Positions 43,262 through 50,686 of a DNA stretch of 64,000 nucleotides are shown piece by piece. The stretch comes from Demequina activiva (GTDB lineage Bacteria > Actinomycetota > Actinomycetes > Actinomycetales > Demequinaceae). Location: positions 868,001 through 932,000 of the forward strand of contig NZ_BONR01000001.1 of the NCBI RefSeq assembly GCF_016862815.1, written 5' to 3'. Position numbers and translations under genes: made by a program. Within the stretch, counting starts at the first letter, position 1, and the number at the start of each line of letters is the position of its first letter. The notes under the pieces are model-generated. The model was not told where the DNA came from, ran no database searches, and worked only from the letters and a program-made list of their open reading frames with translations.

Positions 43262-44595
43262 CAGCGCTCACCGTCCCTCTCCGAGCCGCGCCGCACGGCT
43301 GGCTCGTCCTTAAGCTCGGCCACGCGTGCGGCGGCCCGCCTGCGCGCGGCCTCCTCGGCCCCTCGAGCAGCCTTGGCCCGCCTCTTCGCTCGCTTGAGCT
43401 CCTTGCGCTTGACGCGCATGATCTCCGGCCGGTGCATGGTGACGGACTCGGCGACGTAGGACTCGGACTGCTGCGCGGGGTCCCAGTCATCGTTGACGTT
43501 GCTGGAGGACACCGGCTGGCGCCGCGACCACCCGTAGATGACCGCGGAGATCGCGATCAGCAGCCCGAACACGACGAAGGACCCGGCGGTGCCGCCGATG
43601 AGCACGTCGATGCCGTAGAACGCCGCTCCCACGGCGGCGGCGGACGGCACGGTGATCATCCACGCGGCGAACATGCGGCCCGCGACGCCCCAGCGCACCG
43701 AGGCACCCTTGGTTCCCACCCCCGAGCCCAGGATCGAGCCGGTCGCGACGTGCGTGGTGGACAGCGAGTAGCCAAAGTGGCTCGACAGCAGGATCACCGC
43801 AGCGGAGGACGTCTCTGCGGCCATGCCCTGACGGGAGGACAGCTCGACCAGCCCCTTGCCCAGGGTGCGGATCACGCGCCAGCCGCCGGTGTAGGTGCCC
43901 AGGGCCATGGCCAGGGCGCACGAGAGGATCACCCAGAACGGCACCGAGGAGTCCGCGGGCACCGCTCCCGCGGCGATGAGGGCCAGCAGGATGATGCCCA
44001 TCGACTTCTGCGCGTCGTTGGTGCCGTGCGCGAGGGACACCAGCGAGGCGGAGCCGATCTGGCCCCAACGGAACATGCGGTCGTTGTCCTTGTCTGGCAC
44101 GTCCTGGGTGATGCGGCCCACCAGGGCGGTGCCCACGGTCGCCACCAGGATCGCGATCACGGGCGCCACCAGCGCCGGGATGAGAACCTTCGCGGTCAGA
44201 CCGGACCACAGCACGCCGGACACCCCTGCCGCGGCGATCACGGCGCCCACGACTCCGCCCACCAACGCATGCGAGGAGCTGGACGGGATGCCGAACAGCC
44301 ACGTCAGCAGGTTCCAGACGATGCCGCCCGCCAGTCCGGCGAGCACGACCTCGAGCGTCACGATGTCCGAATCCACGATGCCGGTGGCGATGGTCGCGGC
44401 CACCGTGAGGGACAGGAAGGCGCCCACGAGGTTCAGGGAGGCGGACAGCAGCACGGCCTGCTTGGGCTTCAGTGCCCGGGTGGCGATCGAGGTCGCCATC
44501 GCGTTGCCGGTGTCGTGGAAGCCGTTGGTGAAATCGAAGGCGAGTGCGGTCGCGACGACGACTGCGAGCAGCAGGGGTTCGGTCACGCCCACCAT
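43261..44595 (-). CDS. pit: Low-affinity inorganic phosphate transporter (PiT family)
   Basis: A 444-residue proton- or sodium-coupled phosphate carrier. The duplicated family motif is seen as FDFTNGFHDTGNAMATSIAT and SLAHGTNDAQKSMGIILL, with GIPSSSSHALVGG and SLSTTHVATGSILG. After the last helix comes a long basic cytoplasmic tail (VKRKELKRAKRRAKAARG). ATG 44595 lacks a Shine-Dalgarno sequence; nearby GTG codons are alternatives. The small gene at 43025 follows in the same transcript. Confidence 0.92.
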   Translation of the reverse strand: MVGVTEPLLLAVVVATALAFDFTNGFHDTGNAMATSIATRALKPKQAVLLSASLNLVGAFLSLTVAATIATGIVDSDIVTLEVVLAGLAGGIVWNLLTWLFGIPSSSSHALVGGVVGAVIAAAGVSGVLWSGLTAKVLIPALVAPVIAILVATVGTALVGRITQDVPDKDNDRMFRWGQIGSASLVSLAHGTNDAQKSMGIILLALIAAGAVPADSSVPFWVILSCALAMALGTYTGGWRVIRTLGKGLVELSSRQGMAAETSSAAVILLSSHFGYSLSTTHVATGSILGSGVGTKGASVRWGVAGRMFAAWMITVPSAAAVGAAFYGIDVLIGGTAGSFVVFGLLIAISAVIYGWSRRQPVSSSNVNDDWDPAQQSESYVAESVTMHRPEIMRVKRKELKRAKRRAKAARGAEEAARRRAAARVAELKDEPAVRRGSERDGER

Positions 44596-44655
44596 TGTGG
44601 CCGAAAGATGAACGTCAGGTGACGGGACCTCCGGCACGCTGCGGGTGCGACCGGA

Positions 44656-45036
44656 TCAGCCCACGTCCCCGTCCACGTACAGCCACCGACCGTCCTCGCG
44701 CACGAACCTGCTCGTCTCCCGCATCGTCCCTGGCAGGCCCGCATCATCCACCCAGTGGGCGGTGAAGGTCACGGTCGCCCGGTCCGCTGCGGAGCCGTCG
44801 TGTGTGATGTCCGCCACCTCCAGCCCACGCCACTGCACCGGCTCGAGGTCGAGCGTCCGCGGACGGGTCGAGGGATGCCACGTGCGCAGCAGGTGATCGA
44901 CGTCCCGGCGCACGAACGCCGTATAGCGAGATCGCATGAGGGCCGATGCCTCCGCCGCCTCGACCTCGCCGCGCACCACGGGCCGGCAGCACTGCGCGAA
45001 CGGGTCACCGGATCCGCAGGGACACGCGACGGCCAT
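44656..45036 (-). CDS. YchJ-family (UPF0225) protein with SEC-C motif
   Basis: A 126-residue protein starting MAVACPCGSGDPFAQCC, a zinc-binding SEC-C-like motif, followed by the NTF2-like YchJ domain (ALMRSRYTAFVRRDVDHLLRTW; FVREDGRWLYVDGDV). Function is unknown. Its ATG shares one base with the threonine aldolase stop (TGATG), making the two an operon. Confidence 0.85.
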   Translation of the reverse strand: MAVACPCGSGDPFAQCCRPVVRGEVEAAEASALMRSRYTAFVRRDVDHLLRTWHPSTRPRTLDLEPVQWRGLEVADITHDGSAADRATVTFTAHWVDDAGLPGTMRETSRFVREDGRWLYVDGDVG

Positions 45037-46115
45037 CAGGCGCCTGCGACCTCGCGCGCCAGAGCCGCGAACTGCTCGCAGTCCGCCGGCTCCGTGTCCC
45101 ACGAGCACATCAGGCGCACCTCGACCGTGTCCGCAGTCGAGCCCGGTGTCCAGTCGTAGAAGCGGTAGGTCTCCCGCATCTGTGCGGCCATGGTGCGCGG
45201 CATCTCGACGAACACGGCGTTGGCCTCGGTGTCCTGCGTGAAGCGCAGCGCGCCGTCGCCGGCGAGCGGCTCCAGGCCGGAGCGCAGCACGCCGGCCATC
45301 TCGTTCGCGTGGCGCGCGTTGCGCAGCCACAGGGGGTCCTCGGTGTCGCCGGTGGAGGTCAACATCGCAGTCAGCTGCGCGGACGCGTAGCGCATCTTCG
45401 ATCCCAGCTGCATGGTGGCCTTGCGCAGGTGGGGCAGGTCCGGCTCGATCCGGGCGCGCACCTGCGCATCGAGCACGATGACGGCCTCGGCGCCCATCGC
45501 GCCGTTCTTGGTGGCGCCGAAGGACACCATGTCCGCCCCGCCGCACGCGCCCAGCAGGCCCACGCCGAGCGCGGCAGCGGCGTTGGCGATCCTCGCCCCG
45601 TCCACGTGGACCGTCATCCCGGCATCGTGCGCGGCGTCCACCAGCGCACGCAGGTCCTCGAGGGGATAGACCGTGCCCAGCTCGGTGGGCTGGGTGACGG
45701 ACAGCACCATCGGCTGCGCGCGGTGCTCGTCGCCCCTGTCCCCCAGCCACCGCGACAGCGACGCCGGGGTGACCCGTCCATCGGCCGCCTGCACCGGCAG
45801 GATCTTCAGGCCGCCCACCCGCTCGGGGGCGCCGTTCTCGTCGACGTTGATGTGCGCGTGCTCGGAGGCGACCACCCCGCCCCAGCGGGGCGACAGCGCC
45901 ATCAGCGAGATGACGTTCGCGCCGGTGCCGTTGAACACCGGGAAGCCCAGCGCCTCGGCCCCGAACACGGAGGCCACCGCCTCATCGAACGCCGCGGTCG
46001 CCGCATCTGCCCCGTACGCGGGCTGATGCCCGCCGTCGGCGCCGGCGATCGCGGCCAGCACCTCGGGGTGCACCGCGGCGTAGTTGTCGGAGGCGAAGTG
46101 GCGTGTGTCGGTCAC
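45036..46115 (-). CDS. Low-specificity threonine aldolase
   Basis: A 359-residue PLP enzyme of the beta-eliminating lyase fold. The N-terminus FASDNYAAVHPEVL, the GTGANV cofactor segment and the PLP lysine in SFGATKNGAMGAE match GLY1/LtaE-type aldolases, which split threonine (and allo-threonine) to glycine and acetaldehyde. The start is GTG 46115. The glycine product could feed the glycine cleavage system (gcvP at 56 kb). Confidence 0.88.
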   Translation of the reverse strand: MTDTRHFASDNYAAVHPEVLAAIAGADGGHQPAYGADAATAAFDEAVASVFGAEALGFPVFNGTGANVISLMALSPRWGGVVASEHAHINVDENGAPERVGGLKILPVQAADGRVTPASLSRWLGDRGDEHRAQPMVLSVTQPTELGTVYPLEDLRALVDAAHDAGMTVHVDGARIANAAAALGVGLLGACGGADMVSFGATKNGAMGAEAVIVLDAQVRARIEPDLPHLRKATMQLGSKMRYASAQLTAMLTSTGDTEDPLWLRNARHANEMAGVLRSGLEPLAGDGALRFTQDTEANAVFVEMPRTMAAQMRETYRFYDWTPGSTADTVEVRLMCSWDTEPADCEQFAALAREVAGA

Positions 46116-46132
46116 CCCAGCAGTCTTCCACC

Positions 46133-46786
46133 TCAGGCGGGAGCCACCTCGCGCACCCAGCGCGGGCCCTCCGTCCGGAAGCCCATGCGGCGCATGTAGT
46201 CGCGATCCAGCTGCTCGCGCACGTCCACCTCGAGACGGCTGAAGCCCGCCTCGGCCAGGACCCGCGACTCGCGGTACACGAACTCGCCCGGCGTGAAGTC
46301 GCGGAAGCGCTCCTTGACCCAGTCCAGCTCCACGAGGCCGCGGCCATCGCCCATGTCGCGCACGGCCACCACGCCCACCGCCTCGTCCCCGCGCACCACC
46401 AGGAACGTGTGGCGGGTGCCGCCGGCTGCGGTGCCGGTGTCGCCGTCGAGCTCGAAGGAGGGCTGGTGCTCCTGGATGTCCGCGGCGTGCTCGGCGAGCA
46501 CGTGGCGCAGGAACGCGTTGTCCGCGTCCACGGGCAGCACGCGATAGACCTGCTCGTCGTGAGCCTCGCGGTACAGCCGGGCCAGCCAGTAGATGTCGAT
46601 GAGGGTGATCGCGAGGTTCATGAACGCGAACTGCCACACCCCGATGGCGGCGTTGTAGCCCGTGGCCAGCACCGCTCCGATGAGGTTCATCCACCGGAAC
46701 CGCAGCACTCGCGCGACCACGAGGGACCAGACGATGAGGATCGAGCCGATCCAGCCGATCGCCTCGAGAATCACCTGGGTGTCCAT
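46133..46786 (-). CDS. YgjV-like membrane segment fused to an acyltransferase-like domain
   Basis: A 217-residue protein. The first 80 residues hold three membrane helices (ILEAIGWIGSILIVWSLVVA; NLIGAVLATGYNAAIGVW; MNLAITLIDIYWLARLY), as in YgjV-type proteins. The rest resembles a GNAT acyltransferase fold (HTFLVVRGDEAVGVVAVRDM; SRLEVDVREQLDRDYMRRMGF). Function unknown. TACCCT lies seven bases before ATG 46786 on this strand, with no ribosome site, so the message is probably leaderless. Confidence 0.75.
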   Translation of the reverse strand: MDTQVILEAIGWIGSILIVWSLVVARVLRFRWMNLIGAVLATGYNAAIGVWQFAFMNLAITLIDIYWLARLYREAHDEQVYRVLPVDADNAFLRHVLAEHAADIQEHQPSFELDGDTGTAAGGTRHTFLVVRGDEAVGVVAVRDMGDGRGLVELDWVKERFRDFTPGEFVYRESRVLAEAGFSRLEVDVREQLDRDYMRRMGFRTEGPRWVREVAPA

Positions 46787-46847
46787 GCCACTCAGGGTAT
46801 GCCCGGCCGATGCGGTCTCGCGCCGCGCGCACCCGTAGCCTGGCGGG

Positions 46848-47243
46848 GTGGACAGGACCAGCGCGCGGGCAGACGTGTGGGTGTGGGCCGTGCGCCTGGC
46901 CAAGACGCGCTCGCAGGCGACGGCCGCGTGCAAGGCGGGCCACGTGCGCGTCAACGGCGACCGTGCCAAGCCATCGACGTCCGTGCGCCCTGGCGATCGG
47001 GTGGAGGTCACCCTGGTGCATCCGGGCGGCCCGGCGCAGGTGCGCATCGTCGAGGTGCGCCAGCTGCTGGTCAAGCGCGTGGGGGCTCCGGTTGCGCAGG
47101 CTGCCTACATCGACCACTCGCCGCCGCCGACGCCGCGTGCGGAGCGCCCCGCCGCCTTCGGCGTGCGCGACCGGGGCGCCGGGCGGCCCACCAAGCGCGA
47201 GCGACGCCAGCTGGACCGCCTGCGAGGCCGGCGCGAGCGCTGA
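46848..47243 (+). CDS. S4-domain RNA-binding protein (Hsp15-like)
   Basis: A 131-residue protein with an N-terminal S4 domain: VDVWVWAVRLAKTRSQATAA-like start, then CKAGHVRVNGDRAKPSTSVRPGD. The basic C-terminal tail ends RGRRER. Hsp15 relatives bind stalled 50S subunits; that role is inferred. The GTG start follows TAGCCT by six bases (leaderless). It is divergent from the YgjV-like gene across 61 bp, which also contain a GGCCGATGC copy. Confidence 0.85.
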   Translation: MDRTSARADVWVWAVRLAKTRSQATAACKAGHVRVNGDRAKPSTSVRPGDRVEVTLVHPGGPAQVRIVEVRQLLVKRVGAPVAQAAYIDHSPPPTPRAERPAAFGVRDRGAGRPTKRERRQLDRLRGRRER

Positions 47244-47298
47244 GGCTACTCGCGCATCGTCCCTCCGCACGCGCGGCCCGGCGGGCCCAGTGGCGCCC

Positions 47299-48078
47299 TC
47301 AAGCGTCGAGCGACGCCAGCAGCGCCTCGCGGTCGTAGCGACTCTCGCCGTGCGCCTGGACCTCGTGGACGATCCGCCCCGGGCGTCCGGACATCACCAC
47401 GATGCGGTCCGCCAGCGTGATCGCCTCGTCGACATCGTGCGTGACGAGCGCCACGGCACGCTCCCCATCCTGCGACACCAGGCCCACGGACGCGAGCCAC
47501 GCGTTCATGCGCCGGCGCGTCACGGGGTCCAGCGCCCCGAACGGCTCGTCGAGCAGCAGCACGGGCCGTTCCGTCAGGCACGTGCGCAGCAGCGCGAGAC
47601 GCTGACGCATCCCTCCGGACAGCTCGTGCGGCCAGGCGTCCTCGAAGCCGCCCAGCCCGAACTCCACGAGGAGGGCCCGCGCGCGCGGCAGCGCGCGCTC
47701 GCGCGGCACCCCCGCTGCGATGGCTCCCACCATCGCATTCGAGAGTGCCCGCCGCCACGGCAGCAGCCCGTCGCGCTGTGGCATCCACGCGGTGGCCCGG
47801 GTCCCGTCCGATGCGCGCGGCACGGCGATCTCTCCGCTCACCCGCGCCCGCTCAACGAGCAGCCCGCCCCACGCCCGCAGCAGCGTCGACTTGCCGCAGC
47901 CGGAGGGCCCGAGCACCGCGACGAACTCGCCTCGCGAGACCTCGAGCGTGAGCCGGTCGAGAGCCACCGTCGCGTCGCCCTTCCCGCGGGCTGGCGGGAA
48001 CGCGACCGTGAGGTCGCGCACCGCCAGCATGGGCGAGCGCTCGCCAGTGGCGGCACCTGCCGCGGTGACCTGCGTCAC
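47299..48078 (-). CDS. Thiamine-precursor ABC transporter ATP-binding protein
   Basis: A 259-residue ABC ATPase with Walker A GPSGCGKST, Q-loop WMPQRDGLLPW, signature LSGGMRQR, Walker B VLLLDEP and the H-loop THDVDEA. It is of the nitrate/sulfonate/thiamine-precursor type. The GTG start overlaps the binding-protein stop (GTGA). It is last in the TPP-riboswitch operon and corresponds to ThiZ. Confidence 0.9.
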   Translation of the reverse strand: MTQVTAAGAATGERSPMLAVRDLTVAFPPARGKGDATVALDRLTLEVSRGEFVAVLGPSGCGKSTLLRAWGGLLVERARVSGEIAVPRASDGTRATAWMPQRDGLLPWRRALSNAMVGAIAAGVPRERALPRARALLVEFGLGGFEDAWPHELSGGMRQRLALLRTCLTERPVLLLDEPFGALDPVTRRRMNAWLASVGLVSQDGERAVALVTHDVDEAITLADRIVVMSGRPGRIVHEVQAHGESRYDREALLASLDA

Positions 48079-49094
48079 GGCCGCCCCGGCAGGAACTCGT
48101 CGGTCCAGGCCCCCTCCACGTCCGGGTCTCCCTCGAGGATCGCGCCGGCCGCGAGCCAGCCGGCGAACTCGTCCCACACCTGCGGGTCCTGCTCGCCCCA
48201 GGTCTCCGGAGAGTCCGCGTACCGCGTGGCCAGCCAGTCCGAGCTCGCCCGCACCAGCTCCTCGTCGAGCTCGGGCGCGGCCGCGAGCAGCGCATCGGCC
48301 GCAGCCTGGGGCTCCTCCATCGCGGCGGCGTAGCCGCGCGCCGTGGTCTCGACGAACGCCCGCACGGTCTCGGGAGACTCGGCGATCGCCTCGGCGCTCG
48401 TGGCCAGCAACGGGGTGTACCAGTCGGGGATGCAGTCGAACCAGTCGCGGAAGGCCAGAGTGCTGACGTCGAGGCCGTCCACGTCTCCCAGCCGGATGGT
48501 GTCCCACGCGTCGAACACCCAGGCGGCGTCGAACTGGTCCTCGCTGAGGCCGATGCGGAAGTCGTCGCTCACCAAGGGCGTGTGCTCGACCAGCTCGGGG
48601 TCGCCGCCGTCGCACGCGACGAGCGCGGAGATGATCGCGGTCTCCAGCTGCGAGCCGTAGCTGCCGTAGCGCTTGCCCTCGAGATCGCGCGGGCGCTCGA
48701 TGCCGTCCTCGGTGAGCGACAGCAGGGAGGAGGTGTTGTGCTCGATCACCGTGGCGACGGACACGACGTCCGCGCCGGCGGCGCGGGCGGGCAGCAGGCC
48801 CTCGGCCACGGAGTACGCGACGTCGGCCTGCCCGGTCGCGACCAGCTGCAGGCCCGAGGTCTCGCCCGGCTCGATGACCGTCACCTCCAGCCCGGCCTCC
48901 TCGTACCAGCCGTTCTCGAGTGCGAGGTAGAGGCCGTTGTGATTGGTGTTGGGCGTCCAGTCGAGCACGACGGTGACCGGCGTGAGCGCGTCGCCGGCAT
49001 CGGCCGATGCGTCCGTCTCCGTGGCGTTGGAGCAGGCGACGAGCACGGTGGCGGCCACGATGGCCGATGCGCTCGCGAGGGTGCGGTTCTTCAT
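48075..49094 (-). CDS. Thiamine-pyrimidine-precursor binding lipoprotein (ThiY/NMT1-like)
   Basis: A 339-residue lipoprotein: signal peptide with lipobox VLVACSNA, then an NMT1/THI5-like fold starting VVLDWTPNTNHNGLYLALEN, the hallmark of binding proteins for pyrimidine thiamine precursors. AGGAG lies six bases before ATG 49094. Its place in a TPP-controlled operon supports import of hydroxymethylpyrimidine or formylaminopyrimidine. The signal peptide region contains two copies of the iterated nonamer, one forming the full palindrome GCATCGGCCGATGC. Confidence 0.9.
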   Translation of the reverse strand: MKNRTLASASAIVAATVLVACSNATETDASADAGDALTPVTVVLDWTPNTNHNGLYLALENGWYEEAGLEVTVIEPGETSGLQLVATGQADVAYSVAEGLLPARAAGADVVSVATVIEHNTSSLLSLTEDGIERPRDLEGKRYGSYGSQLETAIISALVACDGGDPELVEHTPLVSDDFRIGLSEDQFDAAWVFDAWDTIRLGDVDGLDVSTLAFRDWFDCIPDWYTPLLATSAEAIAESPETVRAFVETTARGYAAAMEEPQAAADALLAAAPELDEELVRASSDWLATRYADSPETWGEQDPQVWDEFAGWLAAGAILEGDPDVEGAWTDEFLPGRP

Positions 49095-49126
49095 GAGTTC
49101 TCCTGAGGGTGATGGGGGTAGAGGGG

Positions 49127-49891
49127 TCATAGCCGCGCGTGCGCGGGCTGCCAGGGGGTGAGCGCGCGGCGCAGCGCCACGATCGCGAGCACCAGCACGG
49201 CCGTGAGGATCGCGATGAGCGCGATCCCCACGAAGATCTGGTCCACGGCGTAGGCCTTGCGGGAGCGCTGGATGAACACGCCGATGCCGGAGGCGCCGGC
49301 GAGGTACTCGGACACCACGGCGGCACCCACGGCGTAGGTGGCGGCGATGCGCAGACCCGCGAGCGCTCCCGGCACGGACGCGGGCAGGCGGACGATCCAC
49401 AGCTGGTGCCGGCGGGTGCCGCCCAGCCCTGCGACCATGTCCGCGTGCTCGGCGTCCACGTCGCGGATGGCGGCGGAGGAGGCGATCAGGACCGGGAAGA
49501 ACACGGTGAGCGCGACCAGCACGACCTTGGACGTCAGCCCGAACCCCGCCCACAGGATCATGAGCGGCGCGAGCACCACCGTGGGGATGGTCTGGCTGAG
49601 CAGCACCACGGGCTGCGCGACCTGACCCGTCGTCGGGATTGTCGCCGTCAGGACGGCGAGCAGCCATCCCACCGTGGCGCCGAGCGCGAGGCCCAGCACC
49701 GCCTCCGTGGCCGTGGTGAGCACGTGGGGGCCCAGCAGCGGGGCTGACCCTACGGCGGTGGCCGCCACATGGGACGGCGCCGGCAGCACGAACGGCGGCA
49801 GGTCGCCCATGCGCACGGCGGCCTCCCATGCGGCGATCAGCACCGCGACCGTCACGCCGCCCACGAGCGCGGCGCGCGTGCGCGGGGTCAT
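49127..49891 (-). CDS. Thiamine-precursor ABC transporter permease (ThiX-like)
   Basis: A 254-residue BPD-type permease with six helices. The EAA-like loop is seen around DMVAGLGGTRRHQLWIVRLP. ATG 49891 overlaps the preceding thiamine-binding gene by ATGA. It completes the importer with the neighbouring lipoprotein and ATPase. Confidence 0.9.
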   Translation of the reverse strand: MTPRTRAALVGGVTVAVLIAAWEAAVRMGDLPPFVLPAPSHVAATAVGSAPLLGPHVLTTATEAVLGLALGATVGWLLAVLTATIPTTGQVAQPVVLLSQTIPTVVLAPLMILWAGFGLTSKVVLVALTVFFPVLIASSAAIRDVDAEHADMVAGLGGTRRHQLWIVRLPASVPGALAGLRIAATYAVGAAVVSEYLAGASGIGVFIQRSRKAYAVDQIFVGIALIAILTAVLVLAIVALRRALTPWQPAHARL

Positions 49892-50181
49892 GGCCGGTGC
49901 TTGCCCACGAGGTCCTGGACGCTGGGGCCGGAGTCCCCCGAGGCTCCGGAGACCTTGATGACGGACAGGCAGCCCTCGGCACCGGCCTGGAGGGTGGCCT
50001 CGTGGACGGTGCGCAGCAGCGCCCACACGCCGTCAGGGGATCCCTCGATCGTGGCGCCCATGGCGCCCACCTCGTAGGTCAGGCCCGAGGCGGCGATGGC
50101 CGCGATGGCGGCATCGACGTGGGCGTAGCGGTCCTCAGGGGTTCCGATGGGGCGGGGCAGGACCTGGATCTCGGCGATCAC
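49888..50181 (-). CDS. Thiamine-binding protein, MTH1187/YkoF-like
   Basis: A 97-residue cytoplasmic protein of the MTH1187/DUF77 family (IAEIQVLPRPIGTPEDRYAHVDAAI onward), a ferredoxin-like fold known to bind thiamine or HMP in YkoF-type proteins. It leads the TPP-riboswitch operon. The start is GTG 50181 with AAGGAG five bases upstream. Confidence 0.85.
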   Translation of the reverse strand: MIAEIQVLPRPIGTPEDRYAHVDAAIAAIAASGLTYEVGAMGATIEGSPDGVWALLRTVHEATLQAGAEGCLSVIKVSGASGDSGPSVQDLVGKHRP

Positions 50182-50269
50182 GGTGTCTCCTTGCGGGTCA
50201 GACCCAGGGACAGCGCAGCGCCGCTCCACGGCGCGACGGCGCGAGAAGGCGAGCGCGCATCGGCCGTGC

Positions 50270-50287
50270 GGCGGAATGCGCTCCGCC
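50270..50287 (-). terminator. Possible expression-platform hairpin of the TPP riboswitch
   Basis: GGCGGA (50270-50275) pairs perfectly with TCCGCC (50282-50287), 20 bases downstream of the aptamer in the direction of transcription. A second hairpin (GCGCCG/CGGCGC, 50217-50233) lies nearer the gene. Neither has a T-run, so control could be by rho or by ribosome-site masking. Confidence 0.4.
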
Positions 50288-50307
50288 CAACGCCGCGCCC
50301 GTGAGGC

Positions 50308-50400
50308 ACGTCCTTACGCTGGCATTACCCAGGTCAAGTTCTCGGGTCGACGGCGCGTGACGGCCGTCCTCTCAGCTCGGCTGACCCGAGCTCCCCGCGT
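50308..50400 (-). ncRNA. TPP (thiamine pyrophosphate) riboswitch
   Basis: Read on the minus strand, the sequence contains the conserved THI-element blocks in order: CGCGGGGAGC (P1/P2), GCTGAGAGG (the CUGAGA pyrimidine-sensor loop), a variable P3 arm, then ACCCGAGAACTTGACCTGG and GTAATGCCAGCGTAAGGA (pyrophosphate-sensor helices P4/P5). All conserved core bases expected for TPP binding are recognisable. It should switch the operon off when thiamine pyrophosphate is plentiful. It lies 127 bases before the first start codon. Confidence 0.95.
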
Positions 50401-50410
50401 TGGCTCCTTC

Positions 50411-50440
50411 ACCCTAGCGCGGCAGCGGCTGGACGGTGAA
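50411..50440 (-). promoter_or_regulatory. Promoter of the thiamine operon
   Basis: On the minus strand TTCACC (50435-50440) and TAGGGT (50411-50416) are spaced 18 bases. Transcription would start near 50403, immediately before the TPP aptamer, as required. Confidence 0.55.
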
Positions 50441-50455
50441 CCCCACCCCGCTTTT

Positions 50456-50659
50456 CAGAATTTGGCACCATTTTCATCTTCTACGAGCCTTCGCGAGGAA
50501 GAAGCCTCCACTGAGGAGGGAGGCGCACGGCCGATGCGGGCCTTGACAATGCAGTCGGCGCCCCGCACGTCGGGCTCGCCCGACGATGCTCAGGCCATTC
50601 AGCCTGGAGGGTTCTTCATCAGAAGCGGCCTTGGACGATGAAAATGGTGCCAAATTCTG
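50456..50659. mobile_element. MITE-like 204-bp element with perfect 23-bp terminal inverted repeats
   Basis: The left end (50456-50478, beginning CAGAATTTGGCACC) is repeated exactly as its reverse complement at 50637-50659. A second inverted match, AAGAAGCCTCCA at 50499-50510 with 50605-50616 (11 of 12 bases), sits exactly 20 bases inside each end, so the arms extend to about 55 bp and can fold on each other. The ends are about 60% A/T, unlike the roughly 70% GC flanks. There is no coding capacity and no obvious target duplication. A non-autonomous transposable element or decayed insertion-sequence remnant is the simplest reading; paired binding sites are possible. Confidence 0.6.
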
Positions 50660-50686
50660 GGAACGGGAGATCGGGTCCCGCGGGGG

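Larger units (their letters stand above)
50182..50686. other. 505-bp control region between glgP and the thiamine operon
   Basis: From the thiamine operon outward it contains hairpins of the riboswitch expression platform (50217-50233, 50270-50287), a copy of GCATCGGCC (50257), the TPP aptamer (50308-50400), a minus-strand promoter (50411-50440) and the 204-bp inverted-repeat element (50456-50659). It ends 28 bp before the glgP stop. No gene was found. Confidence 0.7.
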
